The position numbers were made by a program, and so were the translations under genes. Of a DNA stretch of 64,000 nt, positions 1-12,300 are shown piece by piece. Origin of the DNA: Nelumbo lutea. Taxonomy: Eukaryota > Streptophyta > Magnoliopsida > Proteales > Nelumbonaceae. The DNA is taken from NCBI GenBank assembly GCA_022828595.1, contig JAKGHH010000004.1:51882922-51946921 (forward strand). Direction: 5' to 3'. A model generated the notes under the pieces. The model did not search any database, was not told where the DNA came from, and saw only the letters and a program-made list of their open reading frames with translations. Position 1 is the stretch's first letter. The number at the start of each line of letters is the position of its first letter.

Positions 1-720
1 TTCTGTTGCATTACTTGGAATTGCATGGGGTTGACCGTGGTCTGCTATTGGGGCTCTCGAGGTGGAGAGTTGTGAATGAGAACGGGAACCCCAGGATGGG
101 AAATGGGCTCCGGAGCGATCAGACGTGTTCTTAGGCATGGTTGTTTTGAGTGCCTAGGAGGAGGTTTGGGAAATGGCTTTTTGTGTGCTTCCCATATACA
201 ACGCCAATCTGATGTTATTTGATCAGAGGTATTTCAAACCAAGGACACAGTCAGATAGTCATGCCAATTAGATGAAGTCGAGGTGGAAGGACAAACCCAC
301 ACACTAGGGTCTGCAACCAAGAGGAAATGTTAGAGGCCTGAGGAATTATTCCCTGGGTAGGTACTCCAATGCTCAAGTCAGTTGAATGGAAGAGTAGGAG
401 GTTGGGTCGAGAAAGTGAGAACAATGCTAGTCTGAGTAGAGAAGATAGAGCAGAGGTATTCTAAGTCTGAAAGTCCTCTACCTTGAGCAGAGATTACCTA
501 TTTATAGTTGGATGTTCATGTTCTGAACGGATGAGGTTTCTGGAGTGCTCCGGATGAGGTTGTCCGCTAAGGTCTTCGGGATGTCTCCTCTTCCCCAATG
601 GAGTTAATTTTCTCATCCATGCAGGACACTCATTCTTGGTCATGATTATCTGTCATGCGTGGTGCCGACGTGGCTAGAGAGAGAAGATGGCCGCCACATG
701 GCATCTTTGGCCAACTCAAC
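1..720. other. Unassigned non-coding stretch, somewhat GC-richer than what follows
   Basis: No credible open frame. The stretch is less AT-rich than the next kilobase and has a TATA-like TATTTATA near 499. That composition would suit part of a retrotransposon LTR or an old gene flank, but I found no paired copy, primer-binding site or target duplication in the window. I cannot assign it. Confidence 0.2.
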
Positions 721-2200
721 CATAACCCAAACAGATAATATGCATTATTCTTTTTATAATTATTGGATTTACCTTTAACTAATTTTATTGAGATGTACAT
801 CTACCAAAAAACTCCACATATTCTCTTTATATTTCATTTCAATCTTACTAAACCATTGTTTTCAAACCCCCTCCCTTTTCTAATTTGGAATTTTACAAAA
901 AATTGTTAACCATTGCTTCGCTTGGCCACCGCCCTCTTGGCTTATCTTTTCCTTTTTTTTTTTTTTTTAATTTTGAATAATTGCAAAGGTGTAAAAATTA
1001 TATATATATGATATTATTTACAAATTTTAAATTATGGGTGATATTATTTTAACAATAATAAGCATTTAGGAATTTTAATATTTTATTACTATTAGCATTT
1101 TTTTTTTCAAAATGTCATAGGAGATTTTCGTTAGGATGAGAAACAATGTTGAAAGAACCGGATTGAAAATAGAATTGGACAAGGGAGGGTCAGAGGTTTA
1201 ACTAGGGTTGAATTGAAGGTTAACAATAATGATATGGCATATGCACAAATATACTATAAATTATATACATATTATATATAATATATTTCAAAACTTTTAA
1301 TATAATTAATATGGCGTATTGATGATTCAAATTTACATTTTCTTACACATATGTAATAAGTAAACCAGGCCGATCCACCGATGCAGTTTTCTAAACAGAG
1401 TAGTTTATAAAATAGTCAATTTTTTTTTTTTTTTTGGATCAGTATCTTATAAAATTATTTTGGTCTCAAACTTTAAAATATGACAATTTAATATCTAAAT
1501 TTTCAAAATATATCAATTTAATATCTATTGTTAATCAGTCTGTTAAATAATCATTAATGATATTTGAAAAGATAAAATATTTTTCAAACATCATATCATC
1601 TAATTTTCTTTATCAACCATCTAAATATTATTAATAATAAATAGTTGTAAATCCTTGACTCTCTTATTCTGAATCTACTGAGATATAATCTATTTTTTTT
1701 TTTGAAAAATTAAGAATTTGAGACTGTTTATTTTTATTGTTAATATTTGGATGATTGTTAAAGAAAATTTGATGAAACTTTCAAATACTAGTTTGGGTAG
1801 TAATTAACACCAGGCAGCGAAAGTTTGGGAAATTTTCCCAATAATAAAATAACAAATTTCCCTATCTAATTTAACGAATTACATGCAGTAAGCAACACAT
1901 GTTATAAAATAATAATTAAATATTGAACTCTCCACTGGAGGTCTGGAAGCGCCGGTGCGATGGGAAAAGGAAAAGGAAAAGGAAATCTCTGGGCGAAGCG
2001 AAGGACCCATGGTCGTGGGCACATGGTTTCACTCGGAAAAGTGGTCCGATAGCATTATATTCTTGGGGTTTTTATCTGTACGGATCATCGTTGACGATGA
2101 CGGTGGCCAGCTGTCTCTTTCTCCGAGCATCAATCGAGGATGATGTCGAGCCCAAAAGATTTGGCTGTCTGAATATCACACATCTGTACGCACAAAACAG
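721..2200. other. AT-rich intergenic DNA upstream of pyruvate kinase
   Basis: Mostly low-complexity AT-rich sequence with poly-T and poly-A tracts. From about 1923 the composition becomes more balanced and runs into the presumed promoter and leader of the pyruvate kinase gene. The open frames near 1923-2291 have no recognisable family, and they cross a good splice donor at 2288, so I read them as non-coding. Confidence 0.4.
1583..1790. repeat. Imperfect inverted repeat, about 50-bp arms
   Basis: The left arm, about 1583-1630, contains CATCTAATTTTCTTTATC. The right arm, about 1738-1790, contains its imperfect reverse complement (AAAGAAAATTTGATGAAA). They are separated by about 110 bp of AT-rich DNA. 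This could be a decayed fold-back MITE; no target duplication is clear. Confidence 0.4.
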
Positions 2201-2221
2201 CCGAGTAGTGTCCTCTTCAAT

Positions 2222-2240
2222 CTTTTATTTATTATATCCA
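2222..2240 (+). promoter_or_regulatory. Possible TATA region of the pyruvate kinase gene
   Basis: TTTATTTATTATAT lies about 50-60 bp upstream of the donor that ends the presumed first non-coding exon at 2287, followed by a pyrimidine-rich run typical of plant transcription starts. The placement is an inference from spacing only. Confidence 0.3.
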
Positions 2241-2287
2241 TTTTCCTTCCCCCCCAGTCGTCTTCTTCAGTTTCAGTCAGCAGAGAG

Positions 2288-3153
2288 GTGAGTATGTACG
2301 CTGCTTAAAGCTTGTTTGTTTTCGTTTCCTGGATGGATAGATTTGAGTAGTCGTAATTTTTTTTGTCTGATGAAGCTGTAGTTTGATCATTCTCTAACGA
2401 CTGTAATCCTTCCATTTGTTGTGTTTTAGCTAGTTTTGTTTGTTTTTCTTTACAGTCTCTTAGGATTTAGGAGATGCTTAGTTACCCTCTTTGGATTCTG
2501 CAAGATTATGAACGAATCTTTGGTGCATGCAATGCAAATGATCGCTTCTGCTCTTATCTTGTATCTTTTCTGGATTTCTTCGCTTTATATACTGATTTTT
2601 CCGTGGGTTTAGGGTCTTCCACTTTACGTATAGTTCATGTCTTTCCTGTGAAATCTGTAAGGTTTGGTACCGTTTTTATTTTTTTCCCTTTCTTTTGTTT
2701 TTTCAAACGTTTCTTAATTGTTTGCTCGTCTTCACTCTCTGATTTTCATCATTTCTAGTAGTTTCTGTCCATCACCTGTTTATAAGGTATGCTTCTGTTT
2801 TTGTTCCCCCTTTTCTTTTGAGATCTCAGCATTTGGTTTTTGTCTTAGCTTCCGCTGAATTTCAAGTTGGCACCATGTTCTTTGAGGTTCCACTGGATTT
2901 TCCAAGCCTCGTGAACGCTTAATGTTATTCGTTTCAATCTAAATCTATTTCTGTAATCAAGGATTTGAAATTTTTGTTTCTGTCTTTTCCTTTGGACATT
3001 TCAATATCCGAGTTACAGAAATATTTGTAATTTTAGCTCTGTTTATTCCCTGCAGAAAAAAAAGCGCTTCAAATCTAACTTGATTGTAGAAAAGATTTCC
3101 ATTTTTCTTATTTCAGAATCTTGCAAGATCTAACTTATCTTTCCTTTTTACAG
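2288..3153 (+). other. Intron in the 5' untranslated leader of pyruvate kinase
   Basis: The donor at 2288 reads GTGAGT after CAGAGAG. The acceptor is CAG at 3151-3153 after a pyrimidine-rich tract, and only 19 nt separate it from the start codon at 3173. The interior is T-rich, as expected of plant introns. Leader introns of this kind are common in highly expressed plant housekeeping genes and often enhance expression. Splicing here is inferred from the sites alone. Confidence 0.6.
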
Positions 3154-3172
3154 ATTTTTGAAACTTTGAGCG

Positions 3173-6100
3173 ATGTCTAACGTCGACATTGAGGGTCTCT
3201 TGAAATTGAAGGAAATCCCGAACGATGGCCGGATCCCGAAGACGAAAATAGTCTGCACTCTTGGTCCGGCGTCTCGATCTGTGCCTATGCTTGAGAAGCT
3301 GCTGAGAGCGGGAATGAACGTTGCGAGGTTCAATTTCTCGCATGGCACGCATGAGTATCATCAAGAGACCCTAAACAATCTCAGGATAGCCATGCACAAC
3401 ACTCAAATCTTGTGTGCTGTCATGCTTGATACCAAGGTTTTTAATTTATTGCTTTTTCAGATTTAATTTGGTTGGAATGAAATATATTGCATGCTCTGAT
3501 TTAAATTGAGCTTTACTGATAAATAGTTTTTAATTCCTCGGATTTAAAATTTTCAGAGGAAGGTTTGAGTAAAAGATCTAATGGTTGAATGCAAAAGTGT
3601 AGCTTACCTCTGCTTCATTTTACGTTTGGCATCATGTCCGATTTCCTGAAAATCATTGCCATGTTGGAGCCACGTCAGTGCTAGAGCAATTGGCGTTGAA
3701 ATTTGTTTGATTGGCCGATTTTTGTGATTTTCGGGGAATCTGCCAAAAATCGATTCTTAAATTGGCCCTATTCCCTGATTTCCAACTAATTCAGATTTTT
3801 TGAGAATGACATGGCATCCGTGTGGCATGAGATAATAACTTCAATGCATAAATAATCGGCCCTTGAGAATAAGTACCAAACAGACTCAAAGCCCATTTCT
3901 CAAAAATCGGCTTACATGGCATAAATGATCCCAAATAATAAAATTCAATGATTTGATTTTTGAAAAATCACCGATTTCAAAATTCACTGGCTTTTTTTTT
4001 TTTTTTGAAAAACCAGCAAGGAAGTGGGATATTTATGCTTTCCAGGTATCTTTTCTCTAGTTTCTTTATTACATATATAGAACAGCTTCAGAAGAAAACC
4101 TATAACTCAACCATGTTGCATTGTGTTTCCTTGCGTTAAAGGGCTGAGTAAGCTACCTTCTTTTTCTTCATAGTTGAAGAGAGGTGATTTCTATAAGCCT
4201 GCAAGGTTTCATGGATTATCTTTTTGAGAAAGAATATGCATTAAACACATGTGATGTTGCTTTTGGGGCAACTAGTGGAAGGTTAGAATCTAATTACTTA
4301 CTGTTCTTTATTGAACCTCAACTGTTTTTTTTTTTTTTTTTTTGTTTTTTGAAGTAATAAAATATGAAAAGATGCCCTTGGATCAGGCATTATTTTTGAT
4401 GAACCATGAACGGAAATGTTTGTCTGAAAACTTCTGTGCTGTGTTTCCGTTGTTTCTTACTTTCTTAATGCCTGTTACTTTGGTTCTCTCCTTCACAAGG
4501 GAATGAACTGTTAATTGAATGTTATGCACAGTATTCTTCTAATAATCCTGCATGTCTGAACCTTGAGAGATGTAGCTAACTTATCTTGCCTTGAGTTTTT
4601 CTGTAACTTACCTGATCAAAGGGTGAATTTCATCTTAGAACTCCTTCCAAATTTGTACTTGTGCTAACTGGATGGCTGTTTTGCTTATTTTACTATGCCC
4701 TGCAGTTTTATGCTGTTATTCTGTTAGCTATCAAAGTTTGTCACTTGAATATTGTGCACATTATGCGCTTTTTATTAGATGGGTGTTTGGAAGCGCGGGC
4801 ACTTGAACATTGTGCACATTATGCTTCTGCCACGTAGGCAGTGAGTGACACTATGCTGCTTGGTAAGGTGATTTTTATCACTGTTTTTCATGTATGTGAT
4901 AAGCACCACATAGGATACACATGGTTCACCGAATTTGGCATTTCATGCATTGGTGGGGTCCGATTTATGAGGCATGCCCGATTTTTCAATAAACGCCTGA
5001 ACCAAACATTCATATATATATATATATATATATATATGGGCTTTGTTGAAACACCTATTTGGATCCGTGGCACTGTATTTTTTTGAAAAATTGCCACGGT
5101 TCCAAACATCCCCTTAGTAAGAACCTGGTTTTCTGCCTGAAGGTTTCATGTACAATAGCATGTTCATACTGTGGATTTATCTTATGATTTCTGCCAAATT
5201 TATGATTTATGTCTCACTTTTGTATACTTCTATTCAGTTCATTTAATCTATATTAGATCTAGATGAAAGATATTGGTTATGCTGTTGTTATGTTACTGTA
5301 TTTTTGGTGTTTGTTTCATTTTCTTTTGTACAACTGTTTCCAAGTTCCCAAGAACAGGGAGCTTGTGAAGATAGATTTAGCTGGTAAGTTGACCTAGATA
5401 GACGTTCCTTATCATATTTCTTATGCCAGAGAGATTTGCTTTTTAACTAGCTGTTTTCTTCCATGTTGTGATGCTTGAAAGTTACTGGTAGATTTAAAGG
5501 AGTATTTGCCACTAATGTATGAATTTTCTTATGTGGAAATTTTTGTTTAGAAAAAATCATGCATATTGGTGAAAGTTCTGATAGTTGTCCTTAAAAAACT
5601 TTTGGTTTCTTATAGACTACAGTGATACTTGCTATAATGTGAATTTGATTTGTAAAGGACTCCACACTCTAAGGGTATGTTTGGTTTGATAGAAATAAGA
5701 GAGACAGAAAGTTGAGCGAAATATCATAGCAAATTGTGTTGAATTCCTGAACAACGTTCCTTCAACTTTCTGTTTCTCTCATTTTCTATCATACTAAACA
5801 CAACATAAGGGTGTGTAAGATAAGCATTCCTGATAAGAGCCTTTCCAGTTGTATACAGCTTGTTTTATATTAATGGAGAAAATCCAATTAACACTGGACT
5901 TAATATACCTCAAGTTTTGGACAACAGAAAGTCTTAGAACAATAGGAAATCAGTGCATGATGCACCTGTTCAAACTCTGATACCAATTTGATTCAAGCTG
6001 GGGTACAACCTGGATCAGCAATAGGTGAAAGGGTAGTCTAGGAAATCACTCAACAGGGAAGAGAGATGGAATCAATCAACATCTCTAGTCAGAGAATCAC

Positions 6101-8291
6101 TTGGTAACTCAAAACTCAAAAGGGAAAACTAAAAGCTTCACAAAGAAAAAACTAGCAAAAGACCACTTTTTCCTTGATATAAATAGAGCTTAGAGTTTAG
6201 AGAGATTACAATAGATAGTTGACTCATAAAGACTAACATTTAAGACTTCAGACTTCAATGCCACTATCTCAATCTAGTAGATGTAACACAAGTGCAAGAG
6301 AAAATAAATAGATTCAAAGACCAAAAATAAAACACTTAATGGAGTATTGACAAATAACCAGATGTGGACGCATTGGTGCTTATGTGGTACTCTAAATGCT
6401 CCTAGATCAGTCCATTTCTTAGCCCAAATAATAGAATAATCATGTCTAGGTGTATCAGTAAGTGATTTTTCTTATTCATCTAGTTCCTTTTTTTTCCAAG
6501 TGGATGTTTAAAGAGAATAGTGACCTTTATCACTCACTGATTTCAGTTTCCCATTAGTTGAAGTCAAAATATTGTTATGGATTTCTACCATAGGTTTACT
6601 TTTCCAGGCTGTTGAGTTTGAAAATGGCTTACTCAGCAATAATATGGTCTAATTCATACAATAACCTGTCTAGTAAGAATTTCAGTTAAACTGTTCAGAT
6701 CTTTTGTGCTGCACTTTACCTGCACTTTGTTCACATTTTCAGGGACCTGAGATTCGAACTGGCTTCCTGAAGGATGGGAAACCTATTCAACTTAAGAAAG
6801 GGCAGGAAATTACGATCACCACGGACTACACATTCAAGGGGGACACAGAAATGATCTCTATGAGTTATAAAAAGCTTGCTGTGGATTTGAAGCCTGGCAA
6901 CACCATCCTCTGTTCGGATGGAACCATCACCCTTAATGTCTTGTCTTGTGACCCTGCTTCAGGAACCGTGAGATGCTGCTGTGGGAACACTGCTATGTTA
7001 GGTGAGAGAAAGAATGTCAATCTACCTGGTGTTGTAGTGGATCTCCCCACACTTACAGACAAGGATAAGGAAGACATATTGAAATGGGGTGTGCCAAACA
7101 AGATAGATATGATTGCTCTCTCATTTGTGCGCAAGGGCTCGGATCTTGTTAACGTTCGAAAAGTTCTTGGACCGCATGCCAAGAACATAAAGTTGATGTC
7201 TAAGGTCTTTCTCAATTCTTTAATGCATACCTGTTCTGTTTTGATTGGAAAAAAGGAAAATTTAGATTACCCTTACATTTCATATACAAGAAGGAATAAT
7301 CTAAAACAACCATCAAGAGTTAGATTGTAGTCCCTGGGAAAGTTTATGTTAGACGTGAATGGAGTACTTAAGAATCCTCCATGCATACTTCTTTTTTCCT
7401 ATTGCAATTTTTTAAATATACGAGTCCTGACCCTTCTTGGTCATCCAATTGACTTGTTTTAGTTGTGGAATTTTGAAGGTTGAGAATCAGGAGGGAGTGA
7501 TCAACTTTGATGAGATCCTGCGCGAGACAGATTTCTTCATGGTTGCTCGTGGTGATCTTGGGATGGAAATTCCTGTGGAGAAGATTTTCCTTGCTCAGAA
7601 GATGATGATCTACAAGTGCAACCTAGTGGGCAAGCCTGTGGTGACTGCCACCCAGATGCTTGAATCCATGATCAAGTATCCTCGCCCTACCCGTGCTGAG
7701 GCCACCGATGTTGCCAATGCAGTCCTGGATGGCACTGATTGTGTAATGCTTAGTGGTGAGAGTGCAGCAGGAGCGTTCCCAGAACTTGCTGTGAAGATCA
7801 TGGCGAGGATCTGCATTGAGGCAGAGTCCTCTCTTGATTATGGTGCTATCTTCAAGCAAATGATCAGGTCAGCCCCCCTACCAATGAGTCCACTGGAGAG
7901 TCTTGCCTCCTCAGCAGTGCGAGCAGCAAACAAAGCCAGGACAACCCTTATTGTTGTATTGACGCGTGGTGGGACTACAGCAAGGTTAATAGCAAAGTAC
8001 AGGCCTGCGGTTCCTATCCTCTCTGTGGTGGTTCCAGTTCTAACAACAGATTCATTTGACTGGATCTGCAGCGATGAGAGCCCGGCCAGGCACAGCCTTG
8101 TCTACAGGGGCCTGATTCCACATCTTGCTGAAGGATCAGCTAAGGCCACGGATGCGGAATCCACGGAGGTGATCCTGGAAGCTGCCCTCAAGTCGGCAAC
8201 ACAGAAAGGGCTTTGCAAGGTAGGTGATGCAATTGTAGCACTACATCGTATAGGGGGAGCCTCTGTCATAAAGATCTGCACTGTGAAGTGA
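3173..8291 (+). CDS. Cytosolic pyruvate kinase (three coding exons, 512 residues)
   Basis: Pyruvate kinase transfers phosphate from phosphoenolpyruvate to ADP, giving pyruvate and ATP in the last step of cytosolic glycolysis. Coding exons are 3173-3436 (88 codons), 6743-7204 (154) and 7479-8291 (270 plus TGA). All junctions are GT..AG and phase 0. The 512 residues are within the usual length for the plant cytosolic form, and there is no transit peptide. Exon 1 carries KTKIVCTLGPAS, the substrate and potassium residues R52, N54 and S56 (ARFNFSHG), and D86 and T87 (MLDTK). Exon 2 opens with GPEIRTGF. The active-site lysine signature MSKVENQEG is split by intron 2, with K242 ending exon 2 and E244 in exon 3. 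R266-G267-D268 (ARGDLG) binds the metal, and T300 lies in TATQMLESM. The C-terminal domain is complete. No catalytic residue is missing, so the gene looks functional. Cytosolic and plastid paralogues differ clearly, which makes the assignment firm. Confidence 0.96.
4778..5113. mobile_element. Tourist-like (PIF/Harbinger) MITE in pyruvate kinase intron 1
   Basis: This 336-bp element is flanked by TTA at 4775-4777 and 5114-5116. The left end, GATGGGTGTTTGGAAGCG, resembles the reverse complement of the right end, GGGGATGTTTGGAACCG. A (TA)n run lies near 5014-5035. It has no coding capacity, which is typical of a non-autonomous Tourist element. Confidence 0.65.
5673..5805. mobile_element. Short fold-back MITE in pyruvate kinase intron 1
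   Basis: This 133-bp element is flanked by TAA at 5670-5672 and 5806-5808. Its arms pair over about 40 bp: TTTGATAGAAATAAGAGAG near the left end, and the reverse complement of CTCTCATTTTCTATCATA on the right. The size, TAA flanks and TGTTTGGTT-type ends suit a Tourist/Stowaway-class MITE. Confidence 0.6.
5971..6340 (-). mobile_element. Possible LTR/TRIM fragment with an initiator-tRNA primer site
   Basis: On the minus strand TTGGTATCAGAGT (reverse complement at 5974-5986) matches the usual primer site for initiator methionine tRNA at 11-12 positions. The DNA at higher coordinates would then be the LTR and includes a TATA-like CTATTTATA on the minus strand near 6180. The far LTR end, a second LTR and target duplications were not found, so this is a fragment at best. 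Confidence 0.35.
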
Positions 8292-8764
8292 AATGGAAAC
8301 TAAAGACGCTCCATGCTTTCCTAGGTCTGTCATTTGTGGGGAGATCTGTCGTGCTTCTGATGTCATGTTTGTTATGTAGTTAGTAACTTAGAATCCATCC
8401 TGACCATACTGAGCTACAGGAAGTTGGTGGTTCTATGGCTTCCTTTGTTTCCCTTTTCTGAATTCTGATGATGTTTCTACTTTGCGTTGCTTTGACAACC
8501 CAGGCTCTCAGTATTTTCAAAATTTGGAATTGAAATGCAGTTTTTCCCAGATGGGTGCTGAATTGGTAGAAATTCGCATGCATATAATCATATTTAAGAA
8601 TAATTGTGTACGAGTGCACTCACTTTCTGCAGAAAATGTTATAGATCGGGTCCATCTCCGGTCCGGTCCATCTCATCCAAGACCCAAATAACTGGGATCA
8701 AACATTGGAGGCCCTTTTTTTCCTGTCGGCCAAGAGAGGGTTGGTCTTGGTTGTAACAATCTTA
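8292..8764 (+). other. Presumed 3' untranslated region and flank of pyruvate kinase
   Basis: Unique-looking sequence follows the TGA stop. Its composition and position suit a 3' UTR of a few hundred bases, but no single polyadenylation signal stands out. It ends where a TTA-flanked element begins at 8765. Confidence 0.45.
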
Positions 8765-9430
8765 GGGTCTGTTTGGTTTTTTGGAATAGGTGCCTGGAAT
8801 CGGAATGGGCCGATGGCAGGCAACTTGATCTAACACCGGACCCATCATAAAAGTGGGACCATGGTTTGTAGATATAGATTATGTTGATTCAGACTCAGAA
8901 TGGGATTCTCCGAGGGGAATGGCCATTCTAAATTTCTAATACAAAATACAAGGTTTTACGCTTTAAATTCCAAATGGAGAAGAATGAGTATATGATAAGG
9001 AGTGACAAAACCCTCAAACTCTAATATTAATTAATAAAATGATAAAATATTATTAAATTCAGTAAATTATTTACAAAAAATATAAAATGCTAATAAAATA
9101 ATAATGTTATAATAAAGTATTAATATAATATAATATAATGAAATTAATAATAAGTATTAACATATTAATTATTAAATAATAGTAAATTAATTTTAAAATA
9201 TAAAATTAATAAATTAATAAGAAAACAATAATAAAATATTCATAAATTAATGAAAAATAGTAAGATATAAATTATTAAATACTAATAAAATAATAATAAA
9301 GTATAAATAAATTAATAATTACATATTCATAAAATATTAATAAAGTAATAATAAAATTAAAAAATTTCAGAATAAGAATCAGGAATACGTGATTCTAATT
9401 CCAACCCTGTTTTGCGAATCAAATAGATCT
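8765..9430. mobile_element. Tourist-like element with a very AT-rich core
   Basis: The left end GGGTCTGTTTGGTTTTTTGG follows TTA at 8762-8764. The right end, CAAATAGATCT, precedes TTA at 9431-9433, and GGAAT-rich sub-terminal motifs are inverted between the two sides. The core at about 9020-9360 is nearly pure A/T with repeated TAATAAAAT. There is no coding capacity. The terminal repeats are imperfect, so the family assignment rests on the TTA flank and the GTTTGGTT end. Confidence 0.5.
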
Positions 9431-9839
9431 TTACTTGTACTTAGTTAGGCCACGTGGCTCCATTTGTCTGATGAGATGGTTACATTTGTATCTAGAAATG
9501 TCAAAAATGGTTACATTTGCCCCACACAATGGCAAAGGAGCAAAATACGAGATTTTGCACAAACTTCAAAGGTTTGAGCAAAGCGATATTCCACGCATTC
9601 ATAAGCGTGACCTTGCCTTGTTCTAACAAGGAGATTTGTCCAGAAAGTCTAATAGAGAATTGGCTTATTCAGCCTATAAAGCTAAAAGTTTTACAACTAT
9701 TATTCTGTGTAAATAGAGAAATGAATAGTAGTAGAAAACGAGAACAATCAAACTATCATCTATAATGAGGTTCTTTGATTAATGCTAGTTTTCTGAGTGT
9801 CTTTTGGAAAAAAAACAAGGAGATTTGTCACGTATAAAG
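9431..9839. other. Short intergenic stretch, no gene seen
   Basis: No recognisable protein family in any frame. The stretch may belong to the same decayed retrotransposon as the gag remnant that follows, but I see no gag motif before about 9840. Confidence 0.3.
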
Positions 9840-10330
9840 AATCTTTGGAACAAATTTGCTCCGATCACTATACCTGAATGCAATTGCGGTGGTGCAATGA
9901 AATACTTCTTGGATGAACGTGAGAAAGAAAAGATCCACCAGTTTCTCATGGAACTGGGAGACTAATTCAATACAATCCATTTTAGCATTATTAGATCTGA
10001 ATAATCTGATCCTATTTCAAGCCTCAACAAGATTTATTTGTTGTTTGCTCAAGAGGAGTTCCATCAATTTACGATTTCTCTGAGAGTTCTGTCCAGTCTT
10101 TGATGCCACAATTCTCAATGTTGAAAGATAAATGTTTCGAACTCATAGGCTATCCACATAGCTCGACTTGGTGGTCACAGATCACAGTCCAAATCGGAAT
10201 GCTCTATTGGAATTGATAAGGTTGCTTCATTTACAAAGACCATGCCATCTTCTGCCACTCAGACTTCCCCTGTGGCTGATCTCAAACGTGAATTAGCTGA
10301 TATCTCTTCTTAGCAAAGAGTCATCAGATA
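9840..10330 (+). pseudogene. Remnant of a Copia-type retrotransposon gag gene
   Basis: Translated in pieces, this reads like the middle of a plant Copia gag: a Cys-rich entry (ECNCGGAMKY), then EKEKIHQFLMEL, which matches the typical KVHQFLMGL block, an in-frame stop, then LNKIYLLFAQEE, and finally KDKCFELIGYP, the stretch normally next to the zinc knuckle. The order is correct for the family. Stops and frame changes show it is dead. No LTRs or pol were found next to it. In a live element, gag packages the RNA. Confidence 0.6.
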
Positions 10331-11290
10331 ATGCCACTGTGAATCTCTCTGGTAAGATGTCTTCTATTTCTTTGGTACAATGGATACTCAGTGGTGCTTC
10401 TTCTCACACATTGTATCCACTAAGTCTTTGTATCTTCATTGCATTTCTCTTCCTATTAATTATTAGTATTAATTATAGTATCAGACAACTCAAATACAAA
10501 TACACTTTGGAAACGCATGGACATGAACGAAAAATACGAAAATGTTTTGATATGCTAGGGAAATACATACAAATTCTATAAATACACCAATAATACTAAA
10601 TTTAAAGTCGAATAGCTACAAATAATGTATAAATACATAAGCAATATATATTTTAATGGTGTATATGGAAAAATAATTAATATAGTGGTATGCATAGGTA
10701 TCATACCATTTTATTGATAATGCATTATTAATCAAAAGTCCAAGACACTTAACTTATGCACATATTATATTTTAATTATTATATAAATTATTTTCTATTT
10801 TACTATTTAGATTTTTTTACATTAACAAAAAATTTACCAAAATAATAAATTCTCAAATGTAAATTACAATATCGACTAGTAATTACTAAAATAATTAATA
10901 CTTTTGTTTCCATAGTTTTTCTAAAATTAAAAATCATTTTTTGATATAAATGTTGATTAGTAGATCTATAGATTATATTTAATATTGTATTCTCAAATAT
11001 TTCATAAACATTTTTTATTTTTGTAAATAGTTAATATGTATATGTATATAAGTACTAAAATAATTATTCTATTTTTAATATTTTATTTGTATAAAATTCT
11101 TGAGATGAAAATCATCTTTTGATTTTAATGTGGATTTAATAGATTATTTGTTTTCATTAGTTTATAAAATATTAATTTTGAATATTATTCTTTTTAATTT
11201 TTAGCCGGAATTGTACACATAAATATGTATTATTTATTTGGATCACATATAGATATTATATTTAATAAAAGATGTTTTATTTCACTTATT
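10331..11290. other. Very AT-rich intergenic DNA, no gene seen
   Basis: Dominated by A/T runs with no credible coding frame. It could be decayed transposon DNA like the AT-rich hAT relic downstream, but no motif supports this. Confidence 0.3.
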
Positions 11291-11294
11291 AACA

Positions 11295-11395
11295 TAAGAA
11301 GCAAGTTGGTTTAGTGGTTTAAAGGGCGATTTAAGTCTTAGGTGAATTGTGCACTAGGTGACTTGGATTTGAATTGCCCCATTTTTTTTTTAGAA
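11295..11395 (+). repeat. Possible tRNA-derived SINE fragment
   Basis: TGGTTTAGTGG resembles a polymerase III A box. GGATTTGAATTGCCCC, about 60 bp later, resembles a degenerate B box. A T-rich run follows. No body or target duplication could be defined. Confidence 0.3.
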
Positions 11396-12300
11396 AGGCG
11401 TGGATGCATGGTGTATCGGTATGTATCAGTACAATGTGATATAGATTGATACACACTTGTATTGGCTTGATATGCATGACTAGTAGGATACACCTCTAGT
11501 CATAGTATATCTAGTATTGGTTATAATCATATCGATATGATACACCCCATATCAGATGTAGTGCATCGATATTTCAATTCTTACATTTACCTAATGTCAC
11601 TAATGTTAATGTTTCACATCATGGCAATGTGTATCACTTCTATTATTTTCTTTGATGGTGTCTTGTTTGTTTTCGATAGAGGTGTAAATTAGGTTGTGTC
11701 GCCTGTGACCCATGTTCTGGTTCCAAGTCCATGGGCCACCATGGAACAGCATGACTACGCATGCCGGCATGGCCCAACATGTGACGCAACCCACCCAAGA
11801 TCCCAATGACTAGTTTCAACTAGTTTTTAAGGGGGGGGGGGTATAGAAATACCCCTAACAACTATAAACAATTATATATGGATATTTATGTATTTTGGCT
11901 TGGGGGGAGAAAAATAACAACAATGCCTCTCCAACAACTATAAAAACAACTACTTGTGGGGTATTTGGGTAAAGTGATAAATGATTTTATAATAACCGAA
12001 ATACCCATCACAACAACTAAAAATAGTTAGTTTTTAGGGTATTTTAGGCAATTAAATTATTTTCAATTCCTATAAATAGCCTTATCCTCCACCATTCTCA
12101 TCACACCAATTATCACTCTTAGCCTTTCATACAGTCTCATACATTCTCAAGCTAGCAATTTGGGAGGCTTGGAGGCTTCAACCGTTGAAATCAAGTTGAG
12201 ATTTCAAACCAACAATCTATGTAAGTGTAATTAAATTAATTTTTATTTTTTAGAATTAAAAAAAAGGTTGACTCCTCCTTTCGAGTCCAATTCCTCAACA
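11396..12300. other. Repeat-like intergenic DNA
   Basis: Region 11400-11575 is rich in near-palindromic GATAC/GTATC motifs such as ATCGATATGATAC. A G-run lies at about 11830. No protein family is recognisable. The segment next to the hAT relic (12050-12300) may be its leader. Confidence 0.3.

Larger units (their letters stand above)
3437..6742 (+). other. Intron 1 of pyruvate kinase, enlarged by transposons
   Basis: This 3.3-kb intron separates MLDTK from GPEIRTG. Its donor is GTTTTT, its acceptor is TTTTCAG, and both flanking exons stay in frame. It contains at least two TTA/TAA-flanked MITEs, a possible retrotransposon LTR fragment, and further repeat-like DNA at about 3600-4020 that I could not delimit. 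No other gene is seen in it. Confidence 0.85.
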
